Source of the DNA: Brevundimonas sp. 357
GTDB taxonomy: Bacteria > Pseudomonadota > Alphaproteobacteria > Caulobacterales > Caulobacteraceae
Assembly (NCBI RefSeq): GCF_003938605.1
Contig: NZ_RHWX01000008.1
Span: forward strand, 62,001-126,000
Direction of reading: 5' to 3'
DNA: 64,000 bases
The notes below the pieces were generated by a model, which saw only the letters and a list, made by a program, of their open reading frames with translations, was not told the DNA's origin and ran no database searches. Numbering within the stretch: position 1 is the stretch's first letter; each line of letters opens with the position of its first letter. Positions 25,268 through 35,436 of the stretch are shown here, piece after piece. The position numbers and the translations under genes were made by a program.

Positions 25268-26165
25268 GGCGCGGTTGCGGGTGATGGGCGGAGTGGCGGG
25301 CGTTGTGGCCCTCGTCGCCCTGGCTTCGGGCGCGTCGGCCCAGGCGTGCGATCTGGCTGTGCTGGACGGACCGCAGACGGTGCGGATCGAGTATAATCCT
25401 TTCGCCATCGGGCCCTCGTCCGGTGCGCTGGATGTCAGCATGGAGAACCGTGGCGACGCTGCCTGCGACGTACGGATGTCGTTCACGGACGACGTCGGCA
25501 TGGAAGTGACCAGCGTTGTTCTAGGCAATGTCGCGTTGCAGTTCCGCCCGCGAGAGGCGTCGGGCGTGCAGATGGCGGACGTACAGGCCGCCGTGTTCCA
25601 GTACCAACTCGCGGCAGGCGCCAAGGGACAGGCCCAAATCGACGCCGCCGTGGTGCAGGGAGCGGTCGCTGACGCGGGCGAATATGGCGTGAACTTGCGG
25701 CTGGTGCTGAAGACGCCGGGCGGGGAGTCGATCGGCGCGCCGATCCCTGTGCGCCTGATCCTTCAGGCGACGCCGCGGGCGCAACTCAACCTTGCGGGCG
25801 CCGCCGGCGCCTTCGGCAGCGGCTCCAGTGTTGAGGTGGTCGATTTCGGCGAAGCGGTCGCCGGGGCGACGCGGCGAATATTCCTCCAGGTTCGGGCCAA
25901 CACCTTGGCGACGGTGTCGATCGCGTCTCAGCACGGCGGCGTTATGCGTCGGGTGGAGGAAGTCCCCAACGCCACGACCTTGCCTTACGCCGTGGAACTG
26001 GACGGAGACGAGGTGGACCTGTCTAGCTTGTGGACAAAACAGGTCGATCCGCCGCGCACCCTGGCTGGAGTCTCCATTCCGATGACCTTCACCTTGGGGC
26101 AGGTCGGAGGTGCGATGGAGGGACGATATGCGGATATGTTGACGATAGATATCTCGCCCAAGTGA
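25230..26165 (+). CDS. Tip adhesin-like minor pilin of the chaperone-usher operon
   Basis: 311 residues, start supported by a strong AAGGAG site, beginning inside the usher gene's 3' end. A signal peptide (cleavage near ASAQA, about residue 37) is followed by two beta-rich halves: the first (about 40-180) with paired Cys (AACDVRM and QACDLAV), the second (about 185-310) with a spore-coat-U-like end (GRYADMLTIDISPK). Position as the last gene of a CsuA/B-C-D-E-like order suggests a two-domain tip adhesin. The receptor is unknown. Confidence 0.65.
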   Translation: MWVKSKPPDRCHRARLRVMGGVAGVVALVALASGASAQACDLAVLDGPQTVRIEYNPFAIGPSSGALDVSMENRGDAACDVRMSFTDDVGMEVTSVVLGNVALQFRPREASGVQMADVQAAVFQYQLAAGAKGQAQIDAAVVQGAVADAGEYGVNLRLVLKTPGGESIGAPIPVRLILQATPRAQLNLAGAAGAFGSGSSVEVVDFGEAVAGATRRIFLQVRANTLATVSIASQHGGVMRRVEEVPNATTLPYAVELDGDEVDLSSLWTKQVDPPRTLAGVSIPMTFTLGQVGGAMEGRYADMLTIDISPK

Positions 26166-26425
26166 ACTGACCCTTTTTGGGAATATAAATGATCATATAA
26201 ATTATCATGCCAAATAAGTGTGATCTGAAACAGTAACGAGTATTTTTATGTTAGTGGTTTGGTCGATTGAAGTTATTTCGATTTGAATATTTTGACTGTT
26301 TGGTAGGTTAAATTCTTTAGCTAAGGTTATTAAAACACACATTTCTGAATTTACCGCTTGAAATTCGGCGTTTTGTGTCCAGAATGAGGCTGATGAGAAC
26401 GCGCCGATCAGCTTGGCTAAAAGCT
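26166..26425. other. AT-rich gap between pilus operon and LuxR-type regulator
   Basis: About 260 bases much richer in A and T than anything nearby, with runs such as AATATAAAT and ATTAAAAC and an imperfect palindrome ATGATCATATAAATTATCAT (26189-26208). An open frame on the minus strand crosses it, but has no recognisable content. It may hold the regulator's promoter and binding sites for a nucleoid silencer such as GapR or an H-NS analogue, or be an acquired scrap. Confidence 0.5.
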
Positions 26426-26463
26426 GATGAGCCTTAAGGCCAGGCGTGCGGGAGGTGAGGGCG

Positions 26464-27141
26464 ATGATCGGAGAACGGAGCCTGGCGGCGTTTTCGCAAG
26501 GCAAGGCCCAGCCTGTGGATCAGCTGTTGATAAAGCCGATCGCCTCTGCCGCCTTCGCCGATACGCGGTCCTTTCTCCGCGCCGCGTCCCGGGGACGTCA
26601 TTCGGAGACAGACGCCTGGTTTGAAGCCGACGATACGGCGCGGTTCATTCTGGATGCGTCGGGACGAGTGTTGCGGACCAACGCCAAGGCACGGGCTTTG
26701 GCCGACTGCGGCATGGTGGGATCACGCGGCGTCTTCATCTGCGCGGCTCATCGCAGCCGGGCCGAACTGGATGCTCTGCTACGCGGTCTTGCCGACGGCA
26801 GCCGGGAAAGCGGGCGTATTCTGTTCCGAGCAGGCGATGACGAGTGGTGCATCCTGGATCTTATGACGACGCCGGAGGCGCCGAACCGCGTGTTCGCCAC
26901 GGCGCGGCCGGTCAAGCCGCTGGATACGGCGAGGATTACAGCCCTGGGCGCCGTCTTCGGTCTGACCCGGGCCGAGACAGCGGTGCTGCTGCATCTGACG
27001 GCAGGCGCGACGCCCAAGGACATCGGCCGCAAGCTGGAGATGTCGATCCATACAGTGCGGGCGCATTTACGCTCGATCTGCATGCGTATGGGCGTCAAGG
27101 GCATCAACGGCGCCCTGAGACTCAGTTTTCAGATGAGCTGA
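26464..27141 (+). CDS. LuxR-family transcriptional regulator
   Basis: 225 residues from ATG at 26464; GAGG lies just upstream (an in-frame GTG at 26446 is an alternative). The C-terminal 65 residues form a LuxR helix-turn-helix (GLTRAETAVLLHLTAGATPK, then LEMSIHTVRAHLRSICMRMG). The N-terminal part reads like a PAS-like sensor (ARFILDASGRVLRTNAKARA, DEWCILDLMTT) rather than an autoinducer or receiver domain. It follows the pilus operon and probably regulates it, but no target site is visible. Sits before a strong two-way terminator. Confidence 0.85.
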   Translation: MIGERSLAAFSQGKAQPVDQLLIKPIASAAFADTRSFLRAASRGRHSETDAWFEADDTARFILDASGRVLRTNAKARALADCGMVGSRGVFICAAHRSRAELDALLRGLADGSRESGRILFRAGDDEWCILDLMTTPEAPNRVFATARPVKPLDTARITALGAVFGLTRAETAVLLHLTAGATPKDIGRKLEMSIHTVRAHLRSICMRMGVKGINGALRLSFQMS

Positions 27142-27154
27142 TCTGGTGGGTCGA

Positions 27155-27182
27155 AAGGCGCGCCTGTTTGCAGGCGCGCCTT
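27155..27182. terminator. Bidirectional terminator
   Basis: Perfect 12-base arms AAGGCGCGCCTG / CAGGCGCGCCTT around TTTG, between the convergent LuxR-type gene and copB. Serves both strands by position; the flanking T-run is short. Confidence 0.8.
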
Positions 27183-27190
27183 CTTTCCAA

Positions 27191-28540
27191 TCAGAACCAG
27201 GCCTTGATGCCGACCACGAAGCGCGTGTCTTCGGGATCCTGGCCTCTGGCCTTGGCGTAGTCGGCGGTGTCGCCCAGCGAACGGGTCCACTCGACGCCGA
27301 CGTAAGGGGCGAACTCCTTGCGGATTTCATAGCGCAGACGCAGGCCCGCCGTGACCGAAGTCAGCCCCGATCCGATTTCGAGCTCCGGGATGTCGCTGGC
27401 CGACAGGGCCACTTCGATCGCCGGCTGAAGGATCCACTTCTGGGTGATGCGCTGATCGTATTCGGCCTCAGCGCGGGCGGTCAGGTCGCCCTCGGTCGAG
27501 AGGAAGGCGGCGGCGCTCATCTCGAACCAGTAGGGAGCCACGCCCTGAATGCCGACGGTCAGGTGGGTGGTGTCGTCGCCGTCCGGACGGAAGTCCTGGC
27601 GCACACCCGCCTGCACGTCCCAGAAGGGTGCGATGGCGCGGCTGTAGAGAGCCTGAACCTCGGCCTCGTGCAGCCTACCGTCGATCTCGCCTTCGCCTTC
27701 GGTCTTCCACCAGAAGCGGTTGATATCGCCGCCGGTCCAGCCCTGGGCGCCCCAGCTGTAGCCGTCAGCGCCGTCGCCGAAGCTGGCTTCGATGGAGTCG
27801 ATCAGCACAGCCGTCGAGCGGATGTCGCCGTTCTCGACCAGAAGCTGCTTGCGCGAAGCGGCCATGACGGCCGGGTCGAACAGCAGGTCGGCGGCATGGG
27901 CCGGAGCTGAACGAGCGGCGGCCGGGGGCGGGGTCTCGACCATGCGGCCGCCGACGGCGTCCACGCTGGTCGGGATGTTCGGCCCGCCGCGCGCGGCGCT
28001 CATGTCATGACCGGCATGGGGATCGGTCTGGGCGGCGCCATGACCGGCATGGCCGCTCATGTCGTGACCCGCGTGCGGGTCGGCGGGGGCCGTCTGCGCC
28101 GGAGCCATGGCGTGACCCGCATGGGGATCGGCCGCAGGGGCGTCGTGCTCGGCGTGGCCGCTCATATCGTGACCGGCATGCGGATCGGCCGGAGCCATGT
28201 CGTGACCCGCGTGGGGATCCGCCAGGGCCGCCTGGGCCGGAGCCATGTTGTGGCCGGCATGGGGATCAGCCGGAGCCGCGCCGTGCCCGGCGTGACCGCT
28301 CATGTCATGACCGGCGTGCGGATCAGCCGGAGCGCCGGAGGTGGCGGCTCCATGCATGGGGCAGGACTTGCCGTCGCGCATCATGGGGCAGTCGTGCGCG
28401 GGCTTGGCGGCCGGGGGTGTCGCCTGGGCAGACGCTGCGGGAGCGTGACCCGCATGACCGGCGTGGCTCTGGGCCAGGGCGGGACCGCCCGCGGCCAACA
28501 TCAGGGGCGCGAGCGCCAGGGAGAAGGAAAGGGACTTCAC
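27191..28540 (-). CDS. copB: CopB copper-resistance outer-membrane protein
   Basis: 449 residues from a GTG at 28540 that overlaps the copA stop as GTGA. A signal peptide is followed by a His/Met-rich region (about 25-182) with seven DPHAGH repeats that should bind copper, and a C-terminal CopB barrel domain (about 215-449: NRFWWKTEGEGEIDGRLHEA, then LRLRYEIRKEFAPYVGVEW). CopB works with CopA to sequester or neutralise periplasmic copper. The metal-binding linker is longer than in many homologues, probably by repeat expansion. Confidence 0.92.
   Translation of the reverse strand: MKSLSFSLALAPLMLAAGGPALAQSHAGHAGHAPAASAQATPPAAKPAHDCPMMRDGKSCPMHGAATSGAPADPHAGHDMSGHAGHGAAPADPHAGHNMAPAQAALADPHAGHDMAPADPHAGHDMSGHAEHDAPAADPHAGHAMAPAQTAPADPHAGHDMSGHAGHGAAQTDPHAGHDMSAARGGPNIPTSVDAVGGRMVETPPPAAARSAPAHAADLLFDPAVMAASRKQLLVENGDIRSTAVLIDSIEASFGDGADGYSWGAQGWTGGDINRFWWKTEGEGEIDGRLHEAEVQALYSRAIAPFWDVQAGVRQDFRPDGDDTTHLTVGIQGVAPYWFEMSAAAFLSTEGDLTARAEAEYDQRITQKWILQPAIEVALSASDIPELEIGSGLTSVTAGLRLRYEIRKEFAPYVGVEWTRSLGDTADYAKARGQDPEDTRFVVGIKAWF
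28001..28324 (-). repeat. In-frame tandem repeats in copB (seven DPHAGH units)
   Basis: The His/Met linker of CopB is encoded by imperfect DNA repeats, each containing a GATCCCCACGCGGGTCACGACATG-like unit with variable spacers. Such arrays can change copy number by slippage, altering the number of metal sites. Confidence 0.75.
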
Positions 28541-30330
28541 GAGACGGCTCCAGCCAGCGGGCGAACAGTGACGACGTTGAACATGCCCGCGTGCATGTGC
28601 ATCAGAAGGTGACAGTGGAAGGCCCAGTCGCCGGGCGCGTCGGCGGTCAGGTCGAAGGTGACCTTGCCGCCGGGGGCGACATTGACCGTGTGCTTCAGCG
28701 GCTGATTGCCGTCGTGGCCGTTGACCAGTTCGAAGAAGTGGCCGTGCAGGTGGATGGGGTGAGCCATCATGGTGTCGTTGACCAGGGTCACGCGCACGCG
28801 CTCGTTCAACTCGAAGCGGATCGGCTCGACCACTTCCGAGAATTTGCGACCGTCAAAGCCCCACATGAACCGCTCCATATTGCCGGTCAGGTGAATCTCC
28901 ATGGTGCGCGAGGGCGTGCGGGTGTCCTTGTTCGGCGTCAGCGAGCGCAGGTCGGCGTAGACCAGCACGCGGTGATCGACGTCATCGAGGCCCTGCGGCC
29001 GGTCGGCCAGACGGTTGGACGGGGCCGGGGCGATGGCGTCCACGCCGACGCCGACGGCCATGTCGGCCGGGGCGTTGTTCGGATCGCGCATGCTCATGCC
29101 CGAATGGTCCATCGGCGCAGCCGCCGCAGCGCCCGCAGCGCCCGCAGCGGCGCCGTGGCCCATGGCCGCGTGGTCGGCGCTCGCAGCGCCGTGCGCGCTG
29201 TGATCCATGCCGCCCATGCCCATGTCCTTCATGGTCAGGTTGGGCACCTTGCGTAGCGGCGGAACCTCGGCCGTCATGCCCATGCGCGGCGCCAGGGTGG
29301 CGCGGCCCATGCCCGAGCGGTCGATGGCTTCGGAAACGATGGTGTAGGCGCGGTCCTCAAGCGGGCGGACGATGACGTCATAGGTCTCGGCGACCGAGAT
29401 CTGGAACTCGTCGATTTCGACCGGGCGGACATTCTCGCCGTCGGCCTGAACCACGGTCATCGGCAGGCCGGGGATGCGGACGTTGAAGATCGACATGGCC
29501 GAGGCGTTGATGATGCGCAGACGCACGCGCTCGCCCGGCCGGAACAGGCCGGTCCAGTTCTCTTCCGGACCATGGCCGTTGACCAGATAGGTGTAGGTGG
29601 TGCCGTTGACGTCCAGGATGTCGCGCGGGTCCATGCGCATCCCGCCCCACATCCGGCGCTCGGCGGCGTTCATTCCGTCCGAACCGTCCAGCAGGCCTGC
29701 CAGGGTCGTCTTCTGCATGTTGAAGTAGCCGGGGCTCTTCTTCAGCTTGTCCAGGATTTCATGCGGATGCATGAAGCTCCAGTCCGACAGGACCAGGACG
29801 TGTTCGCGGTCATAGGCGACAGGATCGGCGCCGGCCGGGTCGATGACGATGGGACCGTAGTGGCCCATGGCTTCCTGAAGGCCCGAATGGCTGTGATACC
29901 AATAGGTGCCCGACTGCTTGATCGGGAACTCATAGACGAAGGTCTCGCGCGGCTTGATGCCGGGGAAGCTGACGCCCGGCACGCCGTCCATCTGGAACGG
30001 CAGCAGCAGGCCGTGCCAGTGGATCGAGGTGTCCTCGTCCAGATTGTTGGTCACGGACAGGCGCACGTTCTGGCCTTCGCGCATCCGCAACAGGGGCGCG
30101 GGCAGCAGGCCGTTGATCATGAAGGCGTGGCCGGTGCGGCCGCCCACGGTGAAGCTGGAGTCGCCCACGCTCAGGTCGATGTTCGGCCCGGTCAGGGTCG
30201 GCAGGTCGGCCCGCAGGCCCGGCGATCCGGTCTGCGCCCAGGCGGGCAAAAGACCCTGAAGGCCCAGAATGCCGCCGCCCAGGGCGGCGCCTCGCAACAG
30301 GGTTCGACGGTCCAGTGATGTTGTCGCCAT
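28537..30330 (-). CDS. copA: CopA multicopper oxidase, copper-resistance type
   Basis: 597 residues from ATG at 30330; an in-frame TTG nine bases upstream is less likely. A Tat signal (DRRTLLRG) is followed by cupredoxin domains with the four copper-ligand motifs: HWHG (about 95-98), WYHSHSG (about 139-145), HPIHLHGH (about 536-543) and HCHLLMHMHAGM (about 576-587). A Met/His-rich insert (about 370-420) with DMGMGGMDHS is typical of the PcoA/CopA class that oxidises Cu(I) in the periplasm. Forms an operon with copB (4-base overlap). The sigma factor gene ends 130 bases upstream. Confidence 0.95.
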   Translation of the reverse strand: MATTSLDRRTLLRGAALGGGILGLQGLLPAWAQTGSPGLRADLPTLTGPNIDLSVGDSSFTVGGRTGHAFMINGLLPAPLLRMREGQNVRLSVTNNLDEDTSIHWHGLLLPFQMDGVPGVSFPGIKPRETFVYEFPIKQSGTYWYHSHSGLQEAMGHYGPIVIDPAGADPVAYDREHVLVLSDWSFMHPHEILDKLKKSPGYFNMQKTTLAGLLDGSDGMNAAERRMWGGMRMDPRDILDVNGTTYTYLVNGHGPEENWTGLFRPGERVRLRIINASAMSIFNVRIPGLPMTVVQADGENVRPVEIDEFQISVAETYDVIVRPLEDRAYTIVSEAIDRSGMGRATLAPRMGMTAEVPPLRKVPNLTMKDMGMGGMDHSAHGAASADHAAMGHGAAAGAAGAAAAAPMDHSGMSMRDPNNAPADMAVGVGVDAIAPAPSNRLADRPQGLDDVDHRVLVYADLRSLTPNKDTRTPSRTMEIHLTGNMERFMWGFDGRKFSEVVEPIRFELNERVRVTLVNDTMMAHPIHLHGHFFELVNGHDGNQPLKHTVNVAPGGKVTFDLTADAPGDWAFHCHLLMHMHAGMFNVVTVRPLAGAVS

Positions 30331-30460
30331 GAAGTCCAAGTCTCAAAGAGGCCGTTCGCCTTAAAAAGGCGCGCGGGGAGGGGGTCTGATCGGGATACGC
30401 AGGCGACACGGTCGCCCCTTGCATCGCCGTTGCGGCAGGGCGCCGCAGCATGCCGACGCC

Positions 30461-31015
30461 TTAACGCGCTAGGGCCTGATTTAACTTCTGCCTGGCGCGG
30501 GCGATACGGGTCTCGACCGCCTTGGGCGTGACACCCAGAACTTCGGCGATCTCGGCATGGGAGCGGCCTTCCAGCGAGGCCAGCAGAAGCGGCGCTTTCA
30601 GATTGTCGGGCAAGGCGGCCAGGGCGCGATTCATCTCGTCCATGCGGCGGCGGTCGTCCAACTGGACCTCGACTTCAGGCGCGTCTTCGCCCACGGCCAT
30701 GGCTTCGGGCGTGTCAAGCCCCATGACGCCGCGCACGATGCGGCGCACGGTGCGCTTGCGGCCCCAGTCGCGGCATTTGTTGATGGCGATCGAGCGCAAC
30801 CATGTCTCGAAGGAGCGCGTCGGATCATAGCGCCGGATCGCCAGCCAGGCCGAGACATAGGTTTCCTGCAGCAGGTCGTGGGCCTCGTCCGTGTCGCCGA
30901 CGTAACGACGCACGAAGCGATAGAGGTCGCCGCTGGTCGCCGCCATCAGGGCGGTGAAGGCTGTGCGGTCGCCGCGCGCGGCGCGCGCCTCGTCTGTGTC
31001 GCCCCCGGCCGTCAC
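30461..31015 (-). CDS. ECF sigma factor (CnrH-like)
   Basis: 184 residues from GTG at 31015 with AAGG five bases upstream. Sigma region 2 (DLLQETYVSAWLAIRRYDP, residues about 42-60) and region 4 (EGRSHAEIAEVLGVTPKAVE, about 149-168) are clear; the length fits ECF sigmas. Upstream genes encode CnrX-like and CnrY-like proteins, the classic sensor and anti-sigma of the CnrYXH module. I infer that it drives its own operon and probably copA-copB when periplasmic metal is high. Confidence 0.88.
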   Translation of the reverse strand: MTAGGDTDEARAARGDRTAFTALMAATSGDLYRFVRRYVGDTDEAHDLLQETYVSAWLAIRRYDPTRSFETWLRSIAINKCRDWGRKRTVRRIVRGVMGLDTPEAMAVGEDAPEVEVQLDDRRRMDEMNRALAALPDNLKAPLLLASLEGRSHAEIAEVLGVTPKAVETRIARARQKLNQALAR

Positions 31016-31022
31016 CTCGGCC

Positions 31023-31463
31023 TTACCGAGGCTCTTGCGTAAGGGCGCCGGCGATTTCCTTGTCGAAGACGCGGGCCTGTTCCGGCGTCAGAACCGCGCG
31101 CATTTCGAACACATGGGCGATGGTGGCCTTCTGCAAGGCGCCCATGGCGTCATGGAAATGGTCGACGGCGGCGCGAACCTCGGGGCTGTCGCCCTGGCTG
31201 GCGGCGATGGCGTTGGCCAGTTCGCGGTTGGCGGCGCGCACGTCGGCCTCCAGTGTTTCACGCCGCACGGTGAAATGCTCTTCGATACCGTCCAGGCGAG
31301 CGTCCTGATCTGCGGTCAGGTCCAGCTTCTGATGCACGATGTCGTGCACGCTGGGCGTCTCGTGCTGCTTCATCATCCAGCCCGCGGCCAGCCAGGCGGC
31401 GCCCCCGCTGGCCAGGGCGGCCAGCGCCACGGTCAGGGCGATGGACTTCCAGTTGGCGTTCAT
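31023..31463 (-). CDS. CnrX-like periplasmic metal sensor
   Basis: 146 residues: one N-terminal membrane anchor (about 8-30) and a helical-hairpin periplasmic domain. The CnrX metal-ligand set is recognisable: an HxxxH (HDIVH) in the first helix, a Glu about 17 residues later, and HxxxM (HVFEM) in the last helix. In CnrX these residues bind Ni/Co, and metal binding signals release of the sigma factor via CnrY. The metal sensed here is not proven; the downstream copper genes point to copper. Overlaps the upstream gene as ATGA. Confidence 0.82.
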   Translation of the reverse strand: MNANWKSIALTVALAALASGGAAWLAAGWMMKQHETPSVHDIVHQKLDLTADQDARLDGIEEHFTVRRETLEADVRAANRELANAIAASQGDSPEVRAAVDHFHDAMGALQKATIAHVFEMRAVLTPEQARVFDKEIAGALTQEPR

Positions 31464-31741
31464 CCGCCGACCTCGAAGCGGGTCATCGGCGACAGGCCCG
31501 CAGAGACGCTGAAGACCTGAATGTCGGAGTGGTTGGGCTTGAACGCCTGACCCAGCATGCCGCCGTTGGTTACGCCGACCAGCAGGGCGACGGCCATGAC
31601 CGCCAGACGCACCTGACCCGACCGGCGTTGCTCCTGCCGCTCTTCGATCCGCCGCCAGACATGGTTCTCCAGTCCCGCCAACCGCAAGGTTTCATCTGCT
31701 GGAAACGGCGTCGCCAGGATGCGGTCGATGTCTTTTGTCAT
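31460..31741 (-). CDS. CnrY-like membrane anti-sigma factor
   Basis: 93 residues from ATG at 31741 (AAAGG upstream). A short cytoplasmic N-terminus (about 1-48) that could wrap the sigma factor is followed by one membrane helix (about 50-68) and a small periplasmic tail. Assigned mainly by size, topology and position in front of CnrX-like and sigma genes, since CnrY proteins are poorly conserved. The overlap with the CnrX-like gene indicates co-translation. Confidence 0.65.
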   Translation of the reverse strand: MTKDIDRILATPFPADETLRLAGLENHVWRRIEERQEQRRSGQVRLAVMAVALLVGVTNGGMLGQAFKPNHSDIQVFSVSAGLSPMTRFEVGG

Positions 31742-31812
31742 TCTGCACCTTTCGCGGGCCCTGTCTGTCATACGCGAGGCGACGCGCCTTCCCTTGGAAA
31801 GACGTCTGACAG

Positions 31813-31838
31813 CGTACGCATCCAGGGCGTATGGTTCC
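31813..31838 (-). promoter_or_regulatory. Candidate ECF-type promoter of the sensor operon
   Basis: On the minus strand GGAACC and CGTACG are 15 to 16 bases apart, about 75 bases upstream of the CnrY-like start. GGAAC with a CGT-type -10 is a common ECF pattern, so autoregulation by the encoded sigma factor is plausible. Confidence 0.45.
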
Positions 31839-31861
31839 AATCGTTGTAATCTCTACGCCAT

Positions 31862-31902
31862 GTCGGGGCCGTGACGAAAGCGGTTCGCGTCACAGCCCCG
31901 AC
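31862..31902 (-). terminator. Hairpin after the copCD pair
   Basis: Arms GTCGGGGC-c-GTGACG / CGTCAC-a-GCCCCGAC around an 11-base loop, immediately after the copD stop codon. Strong stem but no T-run, so termination may need Rho. Confidence 0.6.
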
Positions 31903-31907
31903 TGACG

Positions 31908-32813
31908 TCAGAGCGAGGCGGGCGGCGGCTGAACGCCCATGACCGCCACGACGGCCAGGATCGTCAGCGCTAGACCGAACTCGACCACCAGGCTCTTCTT
32001 CAGATGCGGCATGGCCTGACCCGCATCATGGGCCATCAACGGCGCCAGGCGGAAGCGGTTGGCCGCCGCCAGGCAGACCATCAACCCGAACAGCGCCAGC
32101 TTGATCGTCAGCAGGACGCCATAGGAGCTGGCGCCCAGGCTCAGCGCCTTCGACAGACCGACCAGATAGGCGCTGTTGATCAGGCCTGTTGTGACCAGGG
32201 CGCCGACGGCCGCCGTACCGACCCCGGCGAAGCCGGTCAGACTGCGCGCCACCCCGGCGTCCCAGGCGGGATCGCCCGATGGCCGCCGAACGATAAGGAC
32301 GGCGAAGGCGGCGAGGGCGCCGACCCAGACGGAGGCGGCCACGGCGTGCACGATGTCCGAGGCCAGGTGGATCATATGTCCCGACCCTTGCGTCGCCGCG
32401 CCGTGGCCGGTCCAGGCGAAGCTGGCCGAGACGACCACGCCCAGCAGCGTCAGCAGGCTCCACATCAGATTCCCTGACCGCAGCAACAAGGCGGCGCCCA
32501 GAGCCAGGGCGGCCGCCAGAGTCCGCACGACCAGCGCCTTGCCCAGCCCCATGCCTGTGACCATGAAGGTCAGGGCATCGGGCTTGAACGCCTCGCTCAG
32601 CGAGCCCGCCATCATGGCGGTCTGAGCCAGCAGGGCGGCGGGCGCGGCCAGCATCAGGATCGCCGCCGCACAGGCCGTCGCAGGACGCGGCCAGCGCAGG
32701 CCCAGCGGCCCGACAGCGCCTGCGCTGTACAGCATGAACGCAGGCATGCCGAGCAGCACCGCCCCGGCGACGTATTGCACGCCGCGCAGGAGGATGATCC
32801 AGACCTCGACCAT
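31908..32813 (-). CDS. copD: CopD-family copper-uptake membrane protein
   Basis: 301 residues with about eight hydrophobic segments. His residues lie in membrane helices (AWTGHGAA, about residue 136, and IHLASDIVHA, about 148-157), as expected for CopD/PcoD. CopD works with CopC in moving copper across the inner membrane. It starts one base after the copC stop codon and is therefore in the same operon. Ends before a strong hairpin. Confidence 0.88.
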   Translation of the reverse strand: MVEVWIILLRGVQYVAGAVLLGMPAFMLYSAGAVGPLGLRWPRPATACAAAILMLAAPAALLAQTAMMAGSLSEAFKPDALTFMVTGMGLGKALVVRTLAAALALGAALLLRSGNLMWSLLTLLGVVVSASFAWTGHGAATQGSGHMIHLASDIVHAVAASVWVGALAAFAVLIVRRPSGDPAWDAGVARSLTGFAGVGTAAVGALVTTGLINSAYLVGLSKALSLGASSYGVLLTIKLALFGLMVCLAAANRFRLAPLMAHDAGQAMPHLKKSLVVEFGLALTILAVVAVMGVQPPPASL

Positions 32814-32814
32814 A

Positions 32815-33177
32815 TCAGCGGACGGTGAAGTCGTAGCTGCCGGTCATGCGGTGGCCGTCGGTGGAAGCGATACGCCAGTTGACGACATAGGCCCCGGCGG
32901 CCAGCGGGCGAGCCAGGGTTCCGGTGATGGTCTTGCCGTCCTGGCTGACCTGGGTGCGAACCGTCGCCTTGGCGCCGGCGGCGTTGACCACGTCGAAGCT
33001 GGAGAAGGCCGGAGCCACGCGGTCGCTGAAGGTCAGCGTCACGACGCGCGGCGCGGCCACGGTCGACTTGGCCGCCGGCGTGGCGCTAACCAGGCGGGCG
33101 TGCGCCTGTGCCGCGACGGGGGCCAGGGAGACAGCAGCGACCAGACCGATAGAGGCGAGGGGGCGAAGAAAGGACAT
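32815..33177 (-). CDS. copC: CopC periplasmic copper-binding protein
   Basis: 120 residues from ATG at 33177 (GGAGCC upstream). A signal peptide is cleaved before HARLVSATPA, which leaves the His at the mature N-terminus that ligates Cu(II) in CopC. The remaining beta-sandwich ends with DGHRMTGSYDFTV, containing a second ligand His. Acts with CopD encoded directly downstream. Confidence 0.92.
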   Translation of the reverse strand: MSFLRPLASIGLVAAVSLAPVAAQAHARLVSATPAAKSTVAAPRVVTLTFSDRVAPAFSSFDVVNAAGAKATVRTQVSQDGKTITGTLARPLAAGAYVVNWRIASTDGHRMTGSYDFTVR

Positions 33178-33271
33178 GATAGGCTCCAGTTGCGAAGGAT
33201 GCTCAATCACAACTACGCGCCTAGGCGACGTCCCCCTCGGGAAAGGGCGGCGGAACGGCGATACAGGCTGA

Positions 33272-35368
<2,097 letters not shown>

Positions 35369-35436
35369 CAGGGCATTTTGCGGCGATTCGGGGCAGGGTC
35401 TGGTAGGCTTCGAAGACGGCGGGGGCAAGGCCCGCG

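Noticed and set aside
26205..26504. A 99-codon minus-strand frame across the AT-rich gap
   Set aside because: No ribosome site or family resemblance, and it overlaps the LuxR-type gene start. Probably an accident of AT-rich sequence, though it cannot be excluded outright.
28001..28324. A CRISPR-like array
   Set aside because: The repeats are in frame inside copB and encode metal-binding units; spacers are not unique. No CRISPR array was seen anywhere in the window.
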